Shown here: positions 47,162 through 62,100 of the stretch, piece by piece | Position numbering within the stretch: the first letter of the stretch is position 1 | Layout of the letters: the number at the start of each line of letters is the position of its first letter | NCBI GenBank assembly: GCA_964036045.1 | Contig: OZ038390.1 | Coordinates: forward strand, 41,176,525 to 41,240,524 | Length of the DNA: 64,000 bases | Origin: Eutreptiella sp. 'Long Island Sound 2002' | Lineage: Eukaryota; Euglenozoa; Euglenophyceae; Eutreptiales; Eutreptiaceae | Direction: 5' to 3' | Made by a program: the position numbers and the translations under genes | The notes under the pieces: generated by a model | What the model was told of the DNA's origin: nothing | Seen by the model: the letters and a program-made list of their open reading frames with translations, nothing else | Database searches by the model: none

Positions 47162-50100
47162 GTCCTGCTTTTGTGCTTTTGTGGAGTGTGGGGCTGGAGC
47201 CGGGCAGAGGAAGGGCCTAGAGCACGGGTGGCATCCGATGACCTGCCAACGAATGGGGCACGAGCGCAGACCGCCGCGGGGGCATTGCCCTTTCACGCGC
47301 GTGCAATGCGGCGGTACATGCGCGTCTGTCTCGGGGCGTCCTCTTGTCTCCGTGTCGCTTGCCCAATTCACTGTTCGATACGTGTTTCGTCCCCGGCACT
47401 GCTGGGCGGGAGAGCTCCCCTCATCACCGGTGCCATTCATCCGCCCGTGCCTCGGCCCCCCGGGCGAACGCTCCTTCTCGCCGATCTTGCTACAACGGGA
47501 CAAGCCTTGCCCATTGCCCTTCGAAATGGGCTTGGGGCGCCCTTAATGTTCTGGAGCTCTGCCCAGCCCGGCCCTTGGGGCATGGACAAGGCCAACACAA
47601 ACGGGCCCTTTCCTCTTTTCGGAGAGGCTCCTGCACTGCGGGCGCCCGATGCTGCGCAATGCGCGCGCGCAGTCTGCGAGCACCACCAGGACAACGAGCG
47701 CCTTGCAGTACTCTGTTTCTCCCTCACTAACGATCCTCCGGGGCGAGCACTTGGGTGTCGGCGCGAGGGGCAGGCTCGGTGCCGTAGCTATGGCACCTCA
47801 TCCCCCCCACACCACCAGCGGGGGCCCCTTTCATAGGGAGTGGAGAATGGAATGTTTTCCAGGGGCACTTGCCTGCAGATCCATCCCCCCCCCATCCCAG
47901 TGTATGCACAGCGCAGTGGCGCAATAAGAAAAACCGCAGCAGTACCGGCAGCAGCAGCAGCAACACTTTGTGTGTGCTGTTTGCTTCCATTTTTGAGCCA
48001 TGGATTTGGAGGTTGTGAATACGGACGTCGTTTCTTTTTGGTGTTTGGTGTGGTCCGTATGCCCCTAAGCGTTCGGTATGTCAGAGTCGCCCGGCCAGGG
48101 GCACTTGTGGCTTGGGCCACCCACGGCACCGTGCGTCAGTACTGTCACCGCAGGGCGATCCCCGACGCGTCGAGTGGCGCGGGCTTTTTTTTCACTTTTG
48201 ATTCCGTGGGCCTCTGCCGCCCCACCAAACCTCACATCAAGAGCAGATCGGTGAGCAGGAGTGCGCGGTAGCGAGGCGCGCGGTACGTGCGGCGGATCCG
48301 GAACAGGCCATTGCTCAGTCGGGGTGGGTGGGTGGGTGGGTGAAGATGTGGGTGGATGGATGAGACCCATTTGGGGGCCAGTTTCCCAGCCATAACATGG
48401 GGGGGGGGGGGGGGGTCCGCTTTGGGGGGGGGGGGGTTTGGGTGGTGGAGGATTGGAAAATGGTGGGTGTCGTGCGTTGGCTGTAGTTCTCACGGAGGGT
48501 GCGGTCTAATCGCCTTTCTTGGTTGCCCCCTTGCCTTCAGGGTACTTCTTGTGTTGTGGCATCCTTCTTCTCTTGCACCATGACCACATTTCTTGGCTCA
48601 TGTGGGGGGGTACAAATCAGCAATGAGCCAAATGCCAAACGGGAGCATTTGAATTCAAAGGGGCACAGAGAACACTTGGATCTGACCTGAGCAGACCACC
48701 TCCGGTGGGGGACGGGGATGGTACGTCCGGGTGGGTGGGTCCGCTCGGGCTGGCCAGGGGCCGAAACACCCCCGCACCCCCCCCCCCCCACCCACCCCCC
48801 GGGGGTCCGTAAGTAGTGACCTCGGCCGGAAATCAGCGCCGTGAGGCTCGCGGTCTCGGAGGGTCGGCGCGCCCGGCGCTGCCGGGCTGGGCTCGTTCTC
48901 GGTGCTGCACGCAGTGCCGGTGGTGTCCTGCGCAGGCCCCCGCCCCCCCTCGTGCCCACGTTCCTCTGCAGGTGCACCACAACGCCGTCCCCGTCCCTCA
49001 GCATGCGGCGGTGGCCGTCTCTCACCTTCACCCACAGCCCCGCCTCGTCCATTACCTTCACCGCCACCCCCTCCCTCTCGCCACCCGCCGACGCTACGCG
49101 TACCATGACCCACTCGCGGTCACAGTCACTCACACGCGCCGTCTCATTCAGCAGCAGCGCCACACGCAGCCGCAGCCTCACGTGCAGTCGGACCTTCCTG
49201 CCGTCCGCATTGGCAACGGCCACGTGCACCGCGACCCGCAGCGGCAGCCGCACGCCGCGGGTGTCAGTGCCGCGCACCGCGACGCTGAGCCGCAGTGCCG
49301 CGTGCTCCCTCACGGACACCTCCACAGCCCCGCAGACCGCAAGTGCGACGGGCGGCGTGTCCTGCACGGATTCAGCGGCAGAAACAGGTGCGGGTCCATC
49401 TCCATCTGCATTCTTTGGGGGCGTGGGGAGGTCACGGTCCAGTCCGTGAGGCGTGACCAAAACGGATTGAAGTGGCCCACGGAACTTCGAACCCCCTGCC
49501 CCCAGCCCCAGGGCTCATTTTAACAACTCGGCACCACCGCGGGGGGCGGCGGGGGGGGGGGGGGGTAAAGAAACAGCAGCTCGACGGAATGTCACACAAA
49601 GGGGGGGCACACCAGCCCCCAGCCTCTTAAAAGATGGGGCCTTCAAGATCAAAAACTGTCTTTGGCGCCTTCGGCGCCTCTAAACAACTGCAGCCTCACT
49701 GGGGGCGTGGGGGGGGGGGGGCACCTCCACTCCCCAGACCAGCCCCTTTAAACGGGGCCCTGCCCCCCGCCCTCCCGCCCGACCAGTCGGTGGCCGGGGG
49801 CCATGACACAATGGGCACCGCGAAGTTCAGAAGCACCCGTTTTGGGTTTGGAGGTCGGCAGCCGCGCACTACCGCCAGTCAGACACCGTCGGCCGCTTCA
49901 GCGATCGGGTCATTGCGGTCGTCGTAGGCCTCCGCAGACCCAAACGCGCAGTGATCAGTCCCTCATCGACCCTCCCACCGTGAGCCCAGCCACTGTCCCC
50001 CACGCCGTCTGGTCACGTGTCGACGGCCGGCGTCTCGTTGGTCACCGTCGGTGCACCGTCACCCCCTGACCCCGTGTGACGCCGCCCACGTCGATGAAGG

Positions 50101-53100
50101 TGAGTACCCCTCGACCCCCCCACGCCCTTCGGGTCGGGGGCTCGGGGGTGGACGCCCGGCGGGCGGTGCGCCGCGAATGTGAGCGATGAACGGGGCAGTG
50201 GGAGTGCCTTGTGAAATGCTCTGTGACGACTGCCGGTCCTCAGGGCCCACACTGCCACGTGGCGTAGGGCCAGGGCATGGGGCACAGGGGCGGGGCACAT
50301 CGCATTGGCCCAGGGCATGGGGACCGGGGCATAAGCCGGGCCTCCGAGGGACCCGAATTATGGGATACCGACGGATACTTTCGAGTTCCCCCATTTCCCC
50401 ATCCGGACACTTGGTTTTGTAGAGGGAACTCATGGGAAGGTCTGCGGCCTCCGGAAAAACAGGGAAAATAGGATTGGGGGACGTGGGTATCTCCTCGTAT
50501 TTTTCTCTCCTTTTTGTCCCGTTGTTCGCCATTTTTCTACCACTTGTGGAGGCTGTTCATACAATTTCTATTGTGATGATGATTCCCCATTTCCTCCCCC
50601 CATTTTCCCACATCTTTCCCCATTTTTCGAAGGCGTGTTCAGGGACTCGGGGATTTCGGATTCGGGTACCGAGGGGCCTTGATAGGCACGGGGCACAGGG
50701 CGCCAGTTGCTTTGCTGACGGGCACACCCTCTGTCACACAGGCACGCCCAGTGCCACGACCCTCAGTGGCATTGTCACGGCCACCACCACCGCGTCCTCA
50801 AGCCTCAGCGCTGCCTCGACTCTAAGCGACACCGCCAGCCCCACGCCCACTGCGACGCTCATCGCCCCTCCCTCGTTCACGGCCTCCGCCACCGGCACTC
50901 ACACTCTGACCCACAGCCCCATCGCCACCGCCGCCGCGACTCTCACCCTTTCCTCCTCCGCCACCTGCTCACAGCCCCCCGGCACGTCCCAGAGCCGCAG
51001 TGCCGGCGACTCCCCGACCGTCTCTCCCACCCTCAGCGCCCTCTTTGCGGGTTCCTTCACGGGGGCCGTCACGGGCAGTGTCACCGCGGCGGTCCTCAAC
51101 ACCGCCACCGACAGCCGCACGCGCACGTGTACCTCGAGCCTCAGTGGCGTCGCAGTGGACTCCGCGACACAAACCGCGACGCTGTCCGCCGCGGAGACCG
51201 CGTCCCACACGTTTGCGTTGCAGAGCGGGACCCGCAGCGCGACCGCCACGCTCACTGCCCTGGCGGTTAGTGCCACTGGCAGTCTGCCGACCGTCTCCCG
51301 GACGCCCAGCGGCACAACGACCTCCACCCCAACCCCAACCCCGACCCCGACCCCGACCCCGACGCTCACCCCGACACCGTCCACCACCGTCAGCCCCACC
51401 CCGACCCCCAGTCAGACCCGGAGCCCCACGGCAACCCCCACCCCAACCGCCACCCGCTCCCCCTCCCCGAGCCCCACCGCAACCCCAACGCCGACCCTGT
51501 CTCCGACGCGCAGCCGCACCGCAACGCGCACGCGCTCCGCCACGGCGACACCCACGCCGACGGTCAGCGGGACCGCGGCCGGAACAGCGTCGTGCACCGC
51601 AACGCGCACCCTGACGCCCTCGCGGAGCGCGTCCGCGACCGCGTCGCGCTCCGTGACGCCCTCGCGCTCGCGCTCCCCGACGCGCTCCGCGACCGTCTCG
51701 GCCTCGCGCAGCGCCACCCGGACCCGGACACCCTCGACGACGGCCACCCCGACGCTGTACCCGACGCAGACCCTGCCCCCCACCATCGCAGACCCCACGA
51801 ACACGCCCACGCGCACCGGGTCGCCCACCCGCACCGCCTCTTCAACGCCGTCCCGCACCATCACCCGCTCCCGCACCGGGACGGGCACGCGCTCGGCCAC
51901 CCTCACCGCCACCGGGACCGGCACGCGCACCGCGACCCCCACGGCCTCGCGGTCGGCCTCCCCAAGTGCGACCGCGTCCCACACGCAGACGTACACCCTG
52001 ACCCCGACCGCCACCGGCACCGCCACCGCCACCGCCACCGCCACCGCCACAACGACCGCGACCCGCTCCCTCTCCCCCACATCGTCCGGTACCTCGTCCG
52101 CCACGCGCACCGCTAGTCCCTCCTCCAAAGGGACCACGAGCCCCACGCGGACCGCCACAGCGACGGCCACCGCCACCCCCACCTCGTCCCAGTCCGTCTC
52201 ACCGACGCAGACCTGCTCCCACACCCGCACCGCCACCCCCTCGTCCACGCGGACCCTGACCGCCACCCACACCGCCACCGCCACGAGGACACGGAGCGCG
52301 ACGCCCTCGACGCTGTACACGCCGGCGCCCACCGCCTCCCACACGCCGACCGGCACATCGACGCGGCTGCCAACGGACACCCCCCTCCCGACCGCCACCG
52401 CGACGCGCACCGGCACCCCCACGGCCGTCCCGACGGCGACCCCGAGCACGACCTCCACAGCCACGCGGACGCCGTCCCCGAGCCCCAGCCGCTCCTCCAG
52501 CGCGACGCCCACCGCCTCGCACACCCGGGCCCCCACGCCCTCCGGCACCGCAACGGTGGTCCCCACGGCCTCCGCCACATCGTCGCGGTCCCCCACGCCC
52601 TCGTGCTCCCCGTCCCCCACGCCCTCCCCCACACCCCCTCCCACTGCCACACGCACCCCCACGCCCACCGGCACGCGGAGTGCCACCCGCACCGGCGTGC
52701 CCACCTACACCCCCACAGTCGCGGAGTACGCGCAGGAACTCGCTTCGCAGGCGGCCTCGGCCTGCCTCAGTGTGGAGGCGCCCTTGGCGTGCGGCGAGCT
52801 CACCCTCGATGCCCAGTGCTCGGGGGGTACGGGGGCTTATGACTACTACTTCGATTGCACAGGTCTGCCCCGGCCGCCCCCACTGCCCACGCCCCCCGTC
52901 CAAGCGCCCCCGCTGCGTGCGGTGCGCGGTGTGCGCTCGTAAAGCGCCCCCCTTGACAGGCACCGACGGTTGTGGGGACACCAACGGGCGCCGATTGGCC
53001 CTCCGGCGATGACCGTCACCCTCCGGAGTACCTCCGGAGGTCCGCACAGCACAGGCCCCCGGGCGTTGTGTGGCACACCACCGCACACTCCACGTAGGTC

Positions 53101-56100
53101 CCTGTTTCAGGGGATTGACGTGTATCTGGGGGCTTTTTCGGGAAGGGCTCTTGCCTACACATGACGCATTTCTCGGACTAGTATGACCAGGCCATACCCA
53201 CTTGCCCGTCCCCCCACCTGTCAACTTCAACATAAACGTGTTTATTTGGGTTGTTTTGGTGTATTTTTCAAGTGGTCAGATCCCTGTCTCTCCCCTGCGC
53301 CTGGGGACCCGTCCTGTTAACCACCAGCCGCCGTCGGTCGCCCGCCAAATAACGGGTGTGTCGGCGCTGCACTGCACGTGCGGTAACAGTATAACGGTAA
53401 CCGGTGAACGGTTAATAGTATAACGGGAGTGTAACGGTAACCGATTGCTCCGACAAGAAGTGGGTATTTACCGGGTCTAAAACTCGGGGATTTACCGGGG
53501 AGGGAGCAAAGGGTGGGTTGGGAATAGGCGAAATTTGGAATGACAAAATTTTGGCACAACAACAGTGTACCAAAATTTCCCCAGGATATTGAAGGACCGA
53601 AGCCATTTTATAGGTGTCATTTTTAGCGCTCTTGGTAGGCACAGCCTCTAGGAAATAACAGCAAGCGTCCAGAGGGCAACAGTCACGGTGTAGTCATGCT
53701 TGTTCTTGTTCCATAATCTGGGGATTCTGTACCAATTTGCCGTGGTATTTAAGAATCGGTTCCAAATTTTCCCCATACCAAATTTCGATTCCAAATATCG
53801 CACCTTCCTCCCCCGTGCCCCCCCCGCCCCCGGTATGCGACGTGGGGTCAAAGACGTCCAGGGCCGTTGTTGTGGGACTCGGACTTTTTGCGCGCTCCTG
53901 CAGGTGACTCTTCTGCAGCACTGGACCGTCATCCGACCGCCTTAGCGAAAGACAAGGCGCGGGGGGCCGTGCCCTTGGCCGCCACCAACGGGGCCCTGGC
54001 CGCGCTCCGGAGTCGCCTCAGGGCCCTGGTCAAGAGCCAACGCCGGTTCACTGTGCAGGTGGCGGACCTGCCGACAGGGGCCCTCCAGTTCCATGTCGCC
54101 GTCTGTGTGCAGGGCACGGGGCTGTGCGCCCGCCGCTCCCGGACGGTGCTCGTCAGCTCCGATATGACGGTGGAGTTTGAAGGTGCAGTCCACCTGCCAC
54201 GCCCGGGGGCTGAGCGGTGGGGAATGGGCACCCTTAAGTCTTTCTTCTCAGCAAAGACGAGGAAGCGCTACTATCACATACACGCCTCCATACCCCTCTC
54301 ACCCTCAAGAGATGTGCATGCAGTAGTAGTGGGTCATGTGCCCCCCCCCCCCCGCCGCCGCTGCCCCAGCCCACCCCCCAATACCCCCCCACCCCCCATT
54401 TCCCCCCGCACCCTCCGAGTTTTTGAAGATCGCTGGAGGCTGATTCGCAGCGGGACCGATTCCGACCGCCCCCCTCAAGGGATGGGTCTCTGATGCCGTG
54501 TCCTACACAAAAGAGCCCCCCCCCCCCCCCCCCCCCGCACTCTGCTCCAGCACTGGCCTGGGCTCACACTCATGTCACACGAAAGACATGGCACTGTGCA
54601 CCGCCGGTGCTCAACGCGCCCCGGCACGCGGACCCGCTGTTATGGAACGCCCCGCCCCAAACGACGTTGTGCCCTGCGCCTCCATCAGCGACCGAAGCAA
54701 AAGGGTCCCGTTCGGCGCTGAAACCGATGGACCTGATTTGTGTCCCGGTGCATTGCGACCCGAAGGGGCGGTGGACGCCGCCGTCGGACGGAAGTGTGCC
54801 CAGGGCCCCGCGCAGACCCCGGGCGCATTCCTTCCAAACTTCACAATGGGGCCGGATCGGGACATGTTCGTGCACCTGCGGGCTCGCGCGATCGTGCGGT
54901 TTGGGGGGCAGTGGGCTCCGTGTGTTCCGCTTGTGCGTCTGTTGTCCGCTTTGTTGATTGCACTCAAATATGGGGCCACCGAACTGGAACAGACCCCTCC
55001 CCTGCCCCCCGTTCCATGCCCCGAGCCCGCCCAAGCGTGGCCCCGAGGGCACACGGCTCCGCTGTCACCGCGCCGGACGCCTGCACCAGAGGCCCCGTGC
55101 CCCCCACATACCACAGCCCACTGTGCCTCTGCAATAAACACGCAGAAACTGGACCGGGAAGCACCGGGGTCTGAAATCCGAGGGCCCATTCGGCGCGGCG
55201 ACTGTTTTGCGTGCCGAACGGACGGAATGTGCAGAAGGTGGTAAACGCCGTGGGGCAGGCGCGCAGGGAGCCCCAGCGGCTTTGACCCCCCCCCCCCCCT
55301 CTCAAACGGCAAAATGCCTGGATGTATTGAGCGCCGCTGATGTATAACACTCGGCAATCCCGAACCGCGTGGCCCTGCGGTACAAGTCTCACATCAGTGA
55401 CGACCTTTCAAACTTCACTCTCTTGGGGAAGACTTCATGTGAAGCACATCGGCGCTGGGGGACACCAACGGGCAGCAGCAGCACCGTGCACAGAGGGACA
55501 ACGGTCCCACTCTCGCTGAGCAAACATACTTTTCCCCACCGTCTGTGGGCAAGCGATGATGTGGAAAGTGTAATGCCAGATCGGTGTTACATATTCGTGC
55601 GCCGTGCGCTGCATTTCCAGGCATGCACCGGAGGGTGGGGGGGGGGGGGGGACAAAGGCTCCGTGTGCCGGTTGGTATTTCCGGGTGTGCGCACTGGTTG
55701 GGGATGCAGGAGGAAATAGGCTATCGTCAGTGGTGGTGAGCGAACCTCACGGGCATGAAAGTAGCTGCATGTGAAGCATGGGCCGAGCGCAAGCAGGACG
55801 CCCGGATGGGGTATGCTGCCATCGTGAGCCGTGAGATCAACGTTCTGCTCTGATACGCTAGACTGCACCCCCCCCCCCCATTTCCCACTCTCCAGAGACG
55901 CACATGACCTCAACCAAGAGAGGCAGGGTACACAAAGACTGAGCACTGGACCGGCTGTACTACAGACACCAACCCTCAAGATTCCCCCCCCCCCCCCGGT
56001 ACTAATTGACGTTTGGAAGGGTTTTCCAAGTTGGGTTTGCAGCCCCATCCCGGTGTCCTTTCCCAGGCTTAGTGCTGCAGAGAAAATGTGAAGAGGCTGT

Positions 56101-59100
56101 AGGGCCGTATGGTAGCAGGCGAGATCTCGCTTTGAAAGGTTTGTTCGAAGGGTCATCAGCACCGTCCCTCAAGCGTCAGTGCTGCCGGGTGATTTTGACA
56201 CACAAAAGTGGCATCCACCTTTTTCACGTCTTTTGCCGATGGGGGCGTTTTTGGAAAAGGCAGGGCTTGCTCTTGTACGAAACGATTGCAGCACCCGGCT
56301 CGGATCGCCAAGGCCCGAGATGGGGCACAACTACTCGACCGGCGCCGGTTACTGCACTGGAAGGTCCGGAACACCGCCCGACCAGCTCCCCAGAGGCAGG
56401 GCTGTCCTTAAGCACCCAGATCTTTGTTTTTTCTGTTCAGGACAGCCCCCAGGGACCACCAACCACCAATTGCCAACCGCCGCCAACCGCAAACCGCCAC
56501 CAACTGCCGCCAACCGCCACCAACCACCAATCGCCAACCGCCAGCCTTTGAAGTAGAGAAGGTCCCATAACCATGAAGCAGAGAGCGTCCCCGTGAACGG
56601 TCGTTTCCGTTGGCGTTACGAACCCTGTTCTTTCCTGTTCTTTCGTTCCCCCCCTTGAAGGACAGCCCTGCGCAGAGGTCGGGGGTTGAACCCGGGCTTA
56701 GACACTGAAGGTTGGAAAACACCCTCTAGTCGTGCGCTGCCGTGTCAGCGGGTGGTCGTCGGACATGAGACCGACAAACCCCTGCCATTACAGCCCAATC
56801 CCCGTCCAGTAGACCATGAGGCAACTCTCACATTGGTCGAGGGTGCCCGTAGCAGTTGCCTATATACAGTGCAGCAGTTAAGCCATCAGGATGACCCCTA
56901 TCGTGCGTATCCCCGCGTCCCGTTTGCCTTTTGCGGCCAGGCTCTGCCGACCCCTTGAAACACACCGTCAGCGACTCCCTCACGTTGGAGGCGTTCCCCT
57001 ACGCACAAGCCCAATGCTCGTCTCTGCCCCAGGGGGCATGCTACACGTGGGCGAGCTCCCCGGCAGGCCCCGCACCCGCCGTGTTGACAACCTCCAGCGG
57101 AACCCTCACGCTGCCCCCCAATTCCCTCGTGGCAGGGACCACGTACCACATCGTCGCTGATTACGGGGCCCGCAACGGCAGAGGCCGGCGCGTGAAGGTG
57201 GCGTTCGTGGTGGTGGCCATGCAGGGCCCCATCTGGGTGCGTATCGCAGGCGGCAGCGATCAGCAGGCGGCAGCAGAGCAGGCGCTGCAGCTCAGGGCCC
57301 AGGTGTGAACTTGTGTGGGCGGGGGCGTACCTCGGGGGCAGGGCCGTCACTTGGGAATGAAGCAGCCCTCGGATGTCTCGGAGCCCGAACAGGAACAATA
57401 CGTGATCCCCCTGGGGGCGTTGCCGGTCCCGGAACCGGTCAGGATGCAGAGACGGTGCGCCGTGCTGCCAGGCCTCATAAGAGATCAGACAGCGCACTAT
57501 CCCACCCCGATGCACCGTGCCAAGGGCACAGTGGGGGCCCGACCGGAGGGGGATGCCTGGGCGACGGGTATCATTGATGGCCATGGGCAAGCGCCCTGTG
57601 CGCAGAATTAGCCCGTGCATAGGGGGGGCCTCTTGCTACGCCGGTGGGATGGTTTCTGTCATCGCCTGGTGATCCGACAGGAAAGCCATGATGGGCGGCG
57701 GGGGGGGACAGAGTTCCACTTAATAACTCAGCACCAGTGGGGGGCTGGGGGGGGGGACCCAGAACAACCCCAACAAACACCAGTGACAGGTCAGTTTGTA
57801 GATTTGGAGACATGTGCAAAAGTGCCCGGTGCCCCTGGTACCACCCAACTGCAAGTGGGACAACCCAACAGCCACAATGGGAGGCAGGGAGCGACATGCT
57901 GCCCCCCCCGGCGCCGCACACCAGCAACAGTGAGCGTGCCAGCAGAAAAAGAAAGAGCCCGAAATTGGGAGGAACGCAAGCAGCAAAGCAGCTGGGCACA
58001 TAGCCGCCCCACACACGGCAGTGAGATGAGCCCCAACAGGACACACAACAATACACCAGGGAACCATGAGGTGCGAGCACTGCAGCAACCACCAAATGTG
58101 GCGCACGCCGAGCAAGCCATCAGCAAACACCCCCCCCTCCCTCTACAAGGTGCCCACGTACTCCACAAGGGCGGGGGCTGCGCCCCGCGTGCCAGGAGGT
58201 GCCCGCCACGGGGGTGGCAACAGGGCCGTGACCAGCCAACTGAGCACAGGACAGTCCACGTCGTGCGGAGATGTGAAATCCTCGTACGGCGGGGCAGGCG
58301 GGTGGGACAGGAGGGGGTGCGCAACAGGGGCACTCAGGAGCGCCAACAGACACGGGGAGGAGCAACATAGACACACAGAACGCGGGGGCCACACCAGGAG
58401 GGACAAGGGAGGGCACAGCAGACAAGGAGGAGGGGCACAGCGAGGCAGGAGAGGCAACCAGAACAGCGGGAACAGGGAACCAGAATGGAGGGGAGGGGAG
58501 AGCGTGCGCATGGGAGGCAGCGACAATAAAGGGGATAGCTTGGCCAGCCAGCCCCGTTGCTACCGGGTGCCAGGGCAACCCCTGCTCAACCGGCATCAGG
58601 TGGGGGGTGTCTCCCGCAGCCCAGATGGGCTGTTTGCGCAACAGGAGCGGTAGCCCATGAGGGGGGAAAGTACATATGGCGGACGGCCGGGACAGCGCGT
58701 GGAGGAACAGGGCACCTGGGCCTCACGCACACAGAAACACAGCGAGGCAGGCTACGGATGGCCTGTGGACAGAGGCACGTGGACAGCAAAAACAGTCAAA
58801 TGACCCCGGCAACAACCAGCACATCCTCAATACGCCAACTATTGGGCGCCGCTGACGCGCAAATGGCACACCATGCACAGCCCCAACACACCAACTACTG
58901 GGCTCCGCGAACGCAGGAACAACACCAGCAAGAGCACCGGCCGCAGCAGCCGACAGAAAGCAGCAACCCGACGCAACATGCGAAGGGAAGAACGGGTGAC
59001 TGTCCAGGGCCCCGTAAAGGAATAACAACCAGACGGAATGTCACACAGGGGGAGGGGCGGGTTCCAGACCACCCCCCCCCTCACCTTCCCCACCTCGTGG

Positions 59101-62100
59101 CTCTGTTGCAAATGTATTTCTGGGCTAGCCCAAAAATTGCCCTCCATTACTTCGGGGCCAGTGGGGGGGGGAGCCACCCCCCTTCGGACCCACCCACCCA
59201 CCCACTCCCCCCTTAAGTGGAACTCTGGGGAGGAGCATGGCCATCCAGCCCCTGGGCCATGCTCTCAAATATGACTTCCTTCCTCTCGGGTGTTTTAGAA
59301 AGAGCATCCGATGGGTTTCGGTGACAGGATTGCAGTCAAATGACCGCAGCTGGCGGTCATAGGCCGGCAGAACACGTGCAGTCGGTTGCAGGCACCCGAC
59401 AGGACGTACCTCTGTGGTCATGGGCCCCCCACACGATCGGGGCCTCGACCCGAGCTTTGACGCCTCGACCGGCCGCCCTGTGCAAGGGCCCTGTGGACTG
59501 GATTCATCCCGCGCCGCAAATCCGCATTGCGGAGTGTTATGGACGGTAATGCCGCATTCGGGGGCTTCTGCGTGGCTCTCCACCTGCCGCGCAGGTCACC
59601 GAGCGGAATGCCCTGCGAGCCGCCGCCGGCCCAGACCGCACTCCACGGGCCACGTATGAGTGGCAGGAAGCAGCCACCCAATGAGGCGAGGCGTGTGCAC
59701 GCCCGTTGAGGGCGAAAGGAATGCATGCGATGCGGTGTCTTCTTCGTTTTTTCTTTGGGATGAACGCTCCACAGGGCAGGCGGGGCTCTGCTTTATGGCC
59801 CCCTTTGTTCGTGTTTGTTTTGCTTTCTGTGTTGATATTTAGAAGCGCCCTCGCCCGTGGGAGAGTTCCTGAATGCCGCCGGTTGACCGGCAACGAGGAT
59901 CACTTGAAAGCGATTCGTCCCCCCCGTAACAAGGTACACACTTACAATACAATGCACGCAGACACACAGTGGTGCTTCACAAATGACGTGTCCTCAAGCA
60001 GCGCAAGTGCCTTGAGAACAACCAACCAACAATCCCAAAGAAGGCCAGCCCTCAACAACCCTCAACAACCTTCAAGATGGGGCTCTGGGGGAGCTGTGCA
60101 GAAGCAGTCCAAAAAGCGGCACTGCTGGGCATTACAGCGGCGGCTGGTGCATTTGGCGCCATACCAATGCGTTGGCAGTGCTGGGGTGGCGACGACTGCC
60201 CGTTTGAATGCCGCGGGTGGCTGTTAGAATTGGGGGCTCCCCCTCCCACTCTTCAAGCGATGCCCTGGGGTGTGGTGGATGGGTTGGGTTGGGTGCCCAG
60301 CACGCCTCTCCACCTCTTCAGGTCCCAGACAATGTTCTCGCCACGTACAAGTGGACCATCTGTACGCTCACCTTCCCAACCCTCACCCGCTGCTCGGCCC
60401 CGTCCCTGACGTTACAGCCCGCGCCCCCCGGCGATGCCACGGCCATTCTGACGGTCTCCGCACCGCTACCAGTCGGCAAGTACCTCGTCACGGTCACAGC
60501 TACGCACGCGTCCTGCGCCGGTGTCTGCCCCTCGGCCACCACCTTCGCGCGCATCACCGTGCGAGCCAAGTTGTCCGTGCGCCTGCATTGGGTGGCCCCT
60601 GCTGCTGCCGGGACTGCCGGCCTTTACAGCCCCTCGACAGACTTGATCGTCGAGGGTAGAGTGACGGGTGGTCCAGTGGCTTCGTATCAGTGGACCGCCG
60701 CGCCGGTCGCAGCACCGAATCGGGCTTATGATCTGACCAGCACAATTGTGGCACCATCAGGTATTTCGGGGCAGGGAGCAGCAGCAGCGGCAACAGGAAC
60801 AAATAACGACAACAACAACAACAACAACAACAACAACCGCAGCTGCACCACCAGCGGCTGCTAGTTGTTGAGGATGTGGTGCGGGCACATGGGAAGTGCC
60901 ATGCATGACACAGTATGCGAGGGGGGCAGCACGGTGAGGGTGATGTAGGCACACGGCTTGGGTATTTCTGGCAATGGGGACCTAGAACTCAGTGGAGGCA
61001 AGCATGGGGTATGAAAAATGACCGACGCAAGGCACATGACTTGTGTGTGCTTGCTTGACAGGCTGCGAAAAATTTAGGTCCCATATTCTCTTTGGCTGGA
61101 CGACTTTGATGGATTTTGCCCTTCCACATGAATTGTATGTCCGAAATCAGTACGACACAGCCTTTATTGGAATTGTTGCATTCGTGGTGTCGCTGCCACT
61201 GCTGCTGCTGCTGCTGCTGTTGCAGCCCATGCCGATGTATTCCAGGTGACGCGGGGCCAAGCCTACGGCTGCTGGCAGGGGTCGTCAGTTCCGAGTGTCA
61301 GGTGGCGCTGGAGGTGTCATTGGCTGATGGGTCTCGGGCCAGAGCGGAGCTTGTGGTGCCGTTTAACTCACTCCCGACGGGACAATTATCAGTGACCCGC
61401 GCTGCACAGACAAGGTCTGATGTGTAAAGAGGCAGGGCAAACTGCGAGGGAAGTGGCAGTGGTGGTGGCAGGGGCAGGGGCAGCGAAAGGGCATGAGGCA
61501 GCGGAAGGTGAACGTACCGAGGAAGATGCTTCGGAGGAGGCAGGGGAACGATCCGGTGGCGCAGGTCCAAGGGCAAGGACAGGGCAACGAGAGGGGCAGG
61601 GCAGAGGCTGTGGCAGGTGCATGGGGCATAGACGGTGGCAGTGGCGCGTACTGTGGCTGAGGTGGCAAAGGGGCTGGACGCACGGAGCAGCGGCAAGAGC
61701 AGGGGCATGGGAAGGGGTTTACGGTGGGCTGGACTGCCACAGGCTGTGCAGGCCCGGCCGTGCGTGGACACCACATCCGTGCAACCCCCTGCACCGACCC
61801 CCATAGAACACCGCGCGCGTCAGAGGGATCGGACCAGGTCGTCCGGTGCTGCCCGTCCTTCTCCGGCCTTGGGGCCGCCAGGGCAACGCCAGGGTGAAGC
61901 TGATGGAGAGCGTTCCGGGGCGCTTCTTAGTCACCTCAATAGGCAGCTGGTGTCGCAAGGGCGAGGGCATCTGGTTTTGCGCGTGACCTGCAGGACGGAC
62001 GGGTGGTTGGTGGTGAAGTGGAATACCGGTTCCAATGCGATGGGGCATGCCGACACTACGAAATGTAACAAAGGAAGGCAATGCGCCCCTACAGAGCGGA

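Noticed and set aside
47162-47546. Last 128 codons of the long mucin frame
   Set aside because: The Thr/Ser bias stops exactly at the donor, and the phase-2 join to 48972 restores it; the tail is more likely intron.
50432-50741. N-terminal part of the 836-codon frame before exon 3
   Set aside because: It has no Thr/Ser bias or signal peptide, and an acceptor at 50741 fits the upstream exon phase.
56670-56720. tRNA or polymerase III B-box candidate (GGGGGTTGAACCCGGG)
   Set aside because: The flanks do not fold into a cloverleaf, and the arm does not pair properly.
57571-58660. Long overlapping frames on both strands in intron 5
   Set aside because: They come from a purine-rich strand bias, have no domains, and lie between two in-phase REJ exons.
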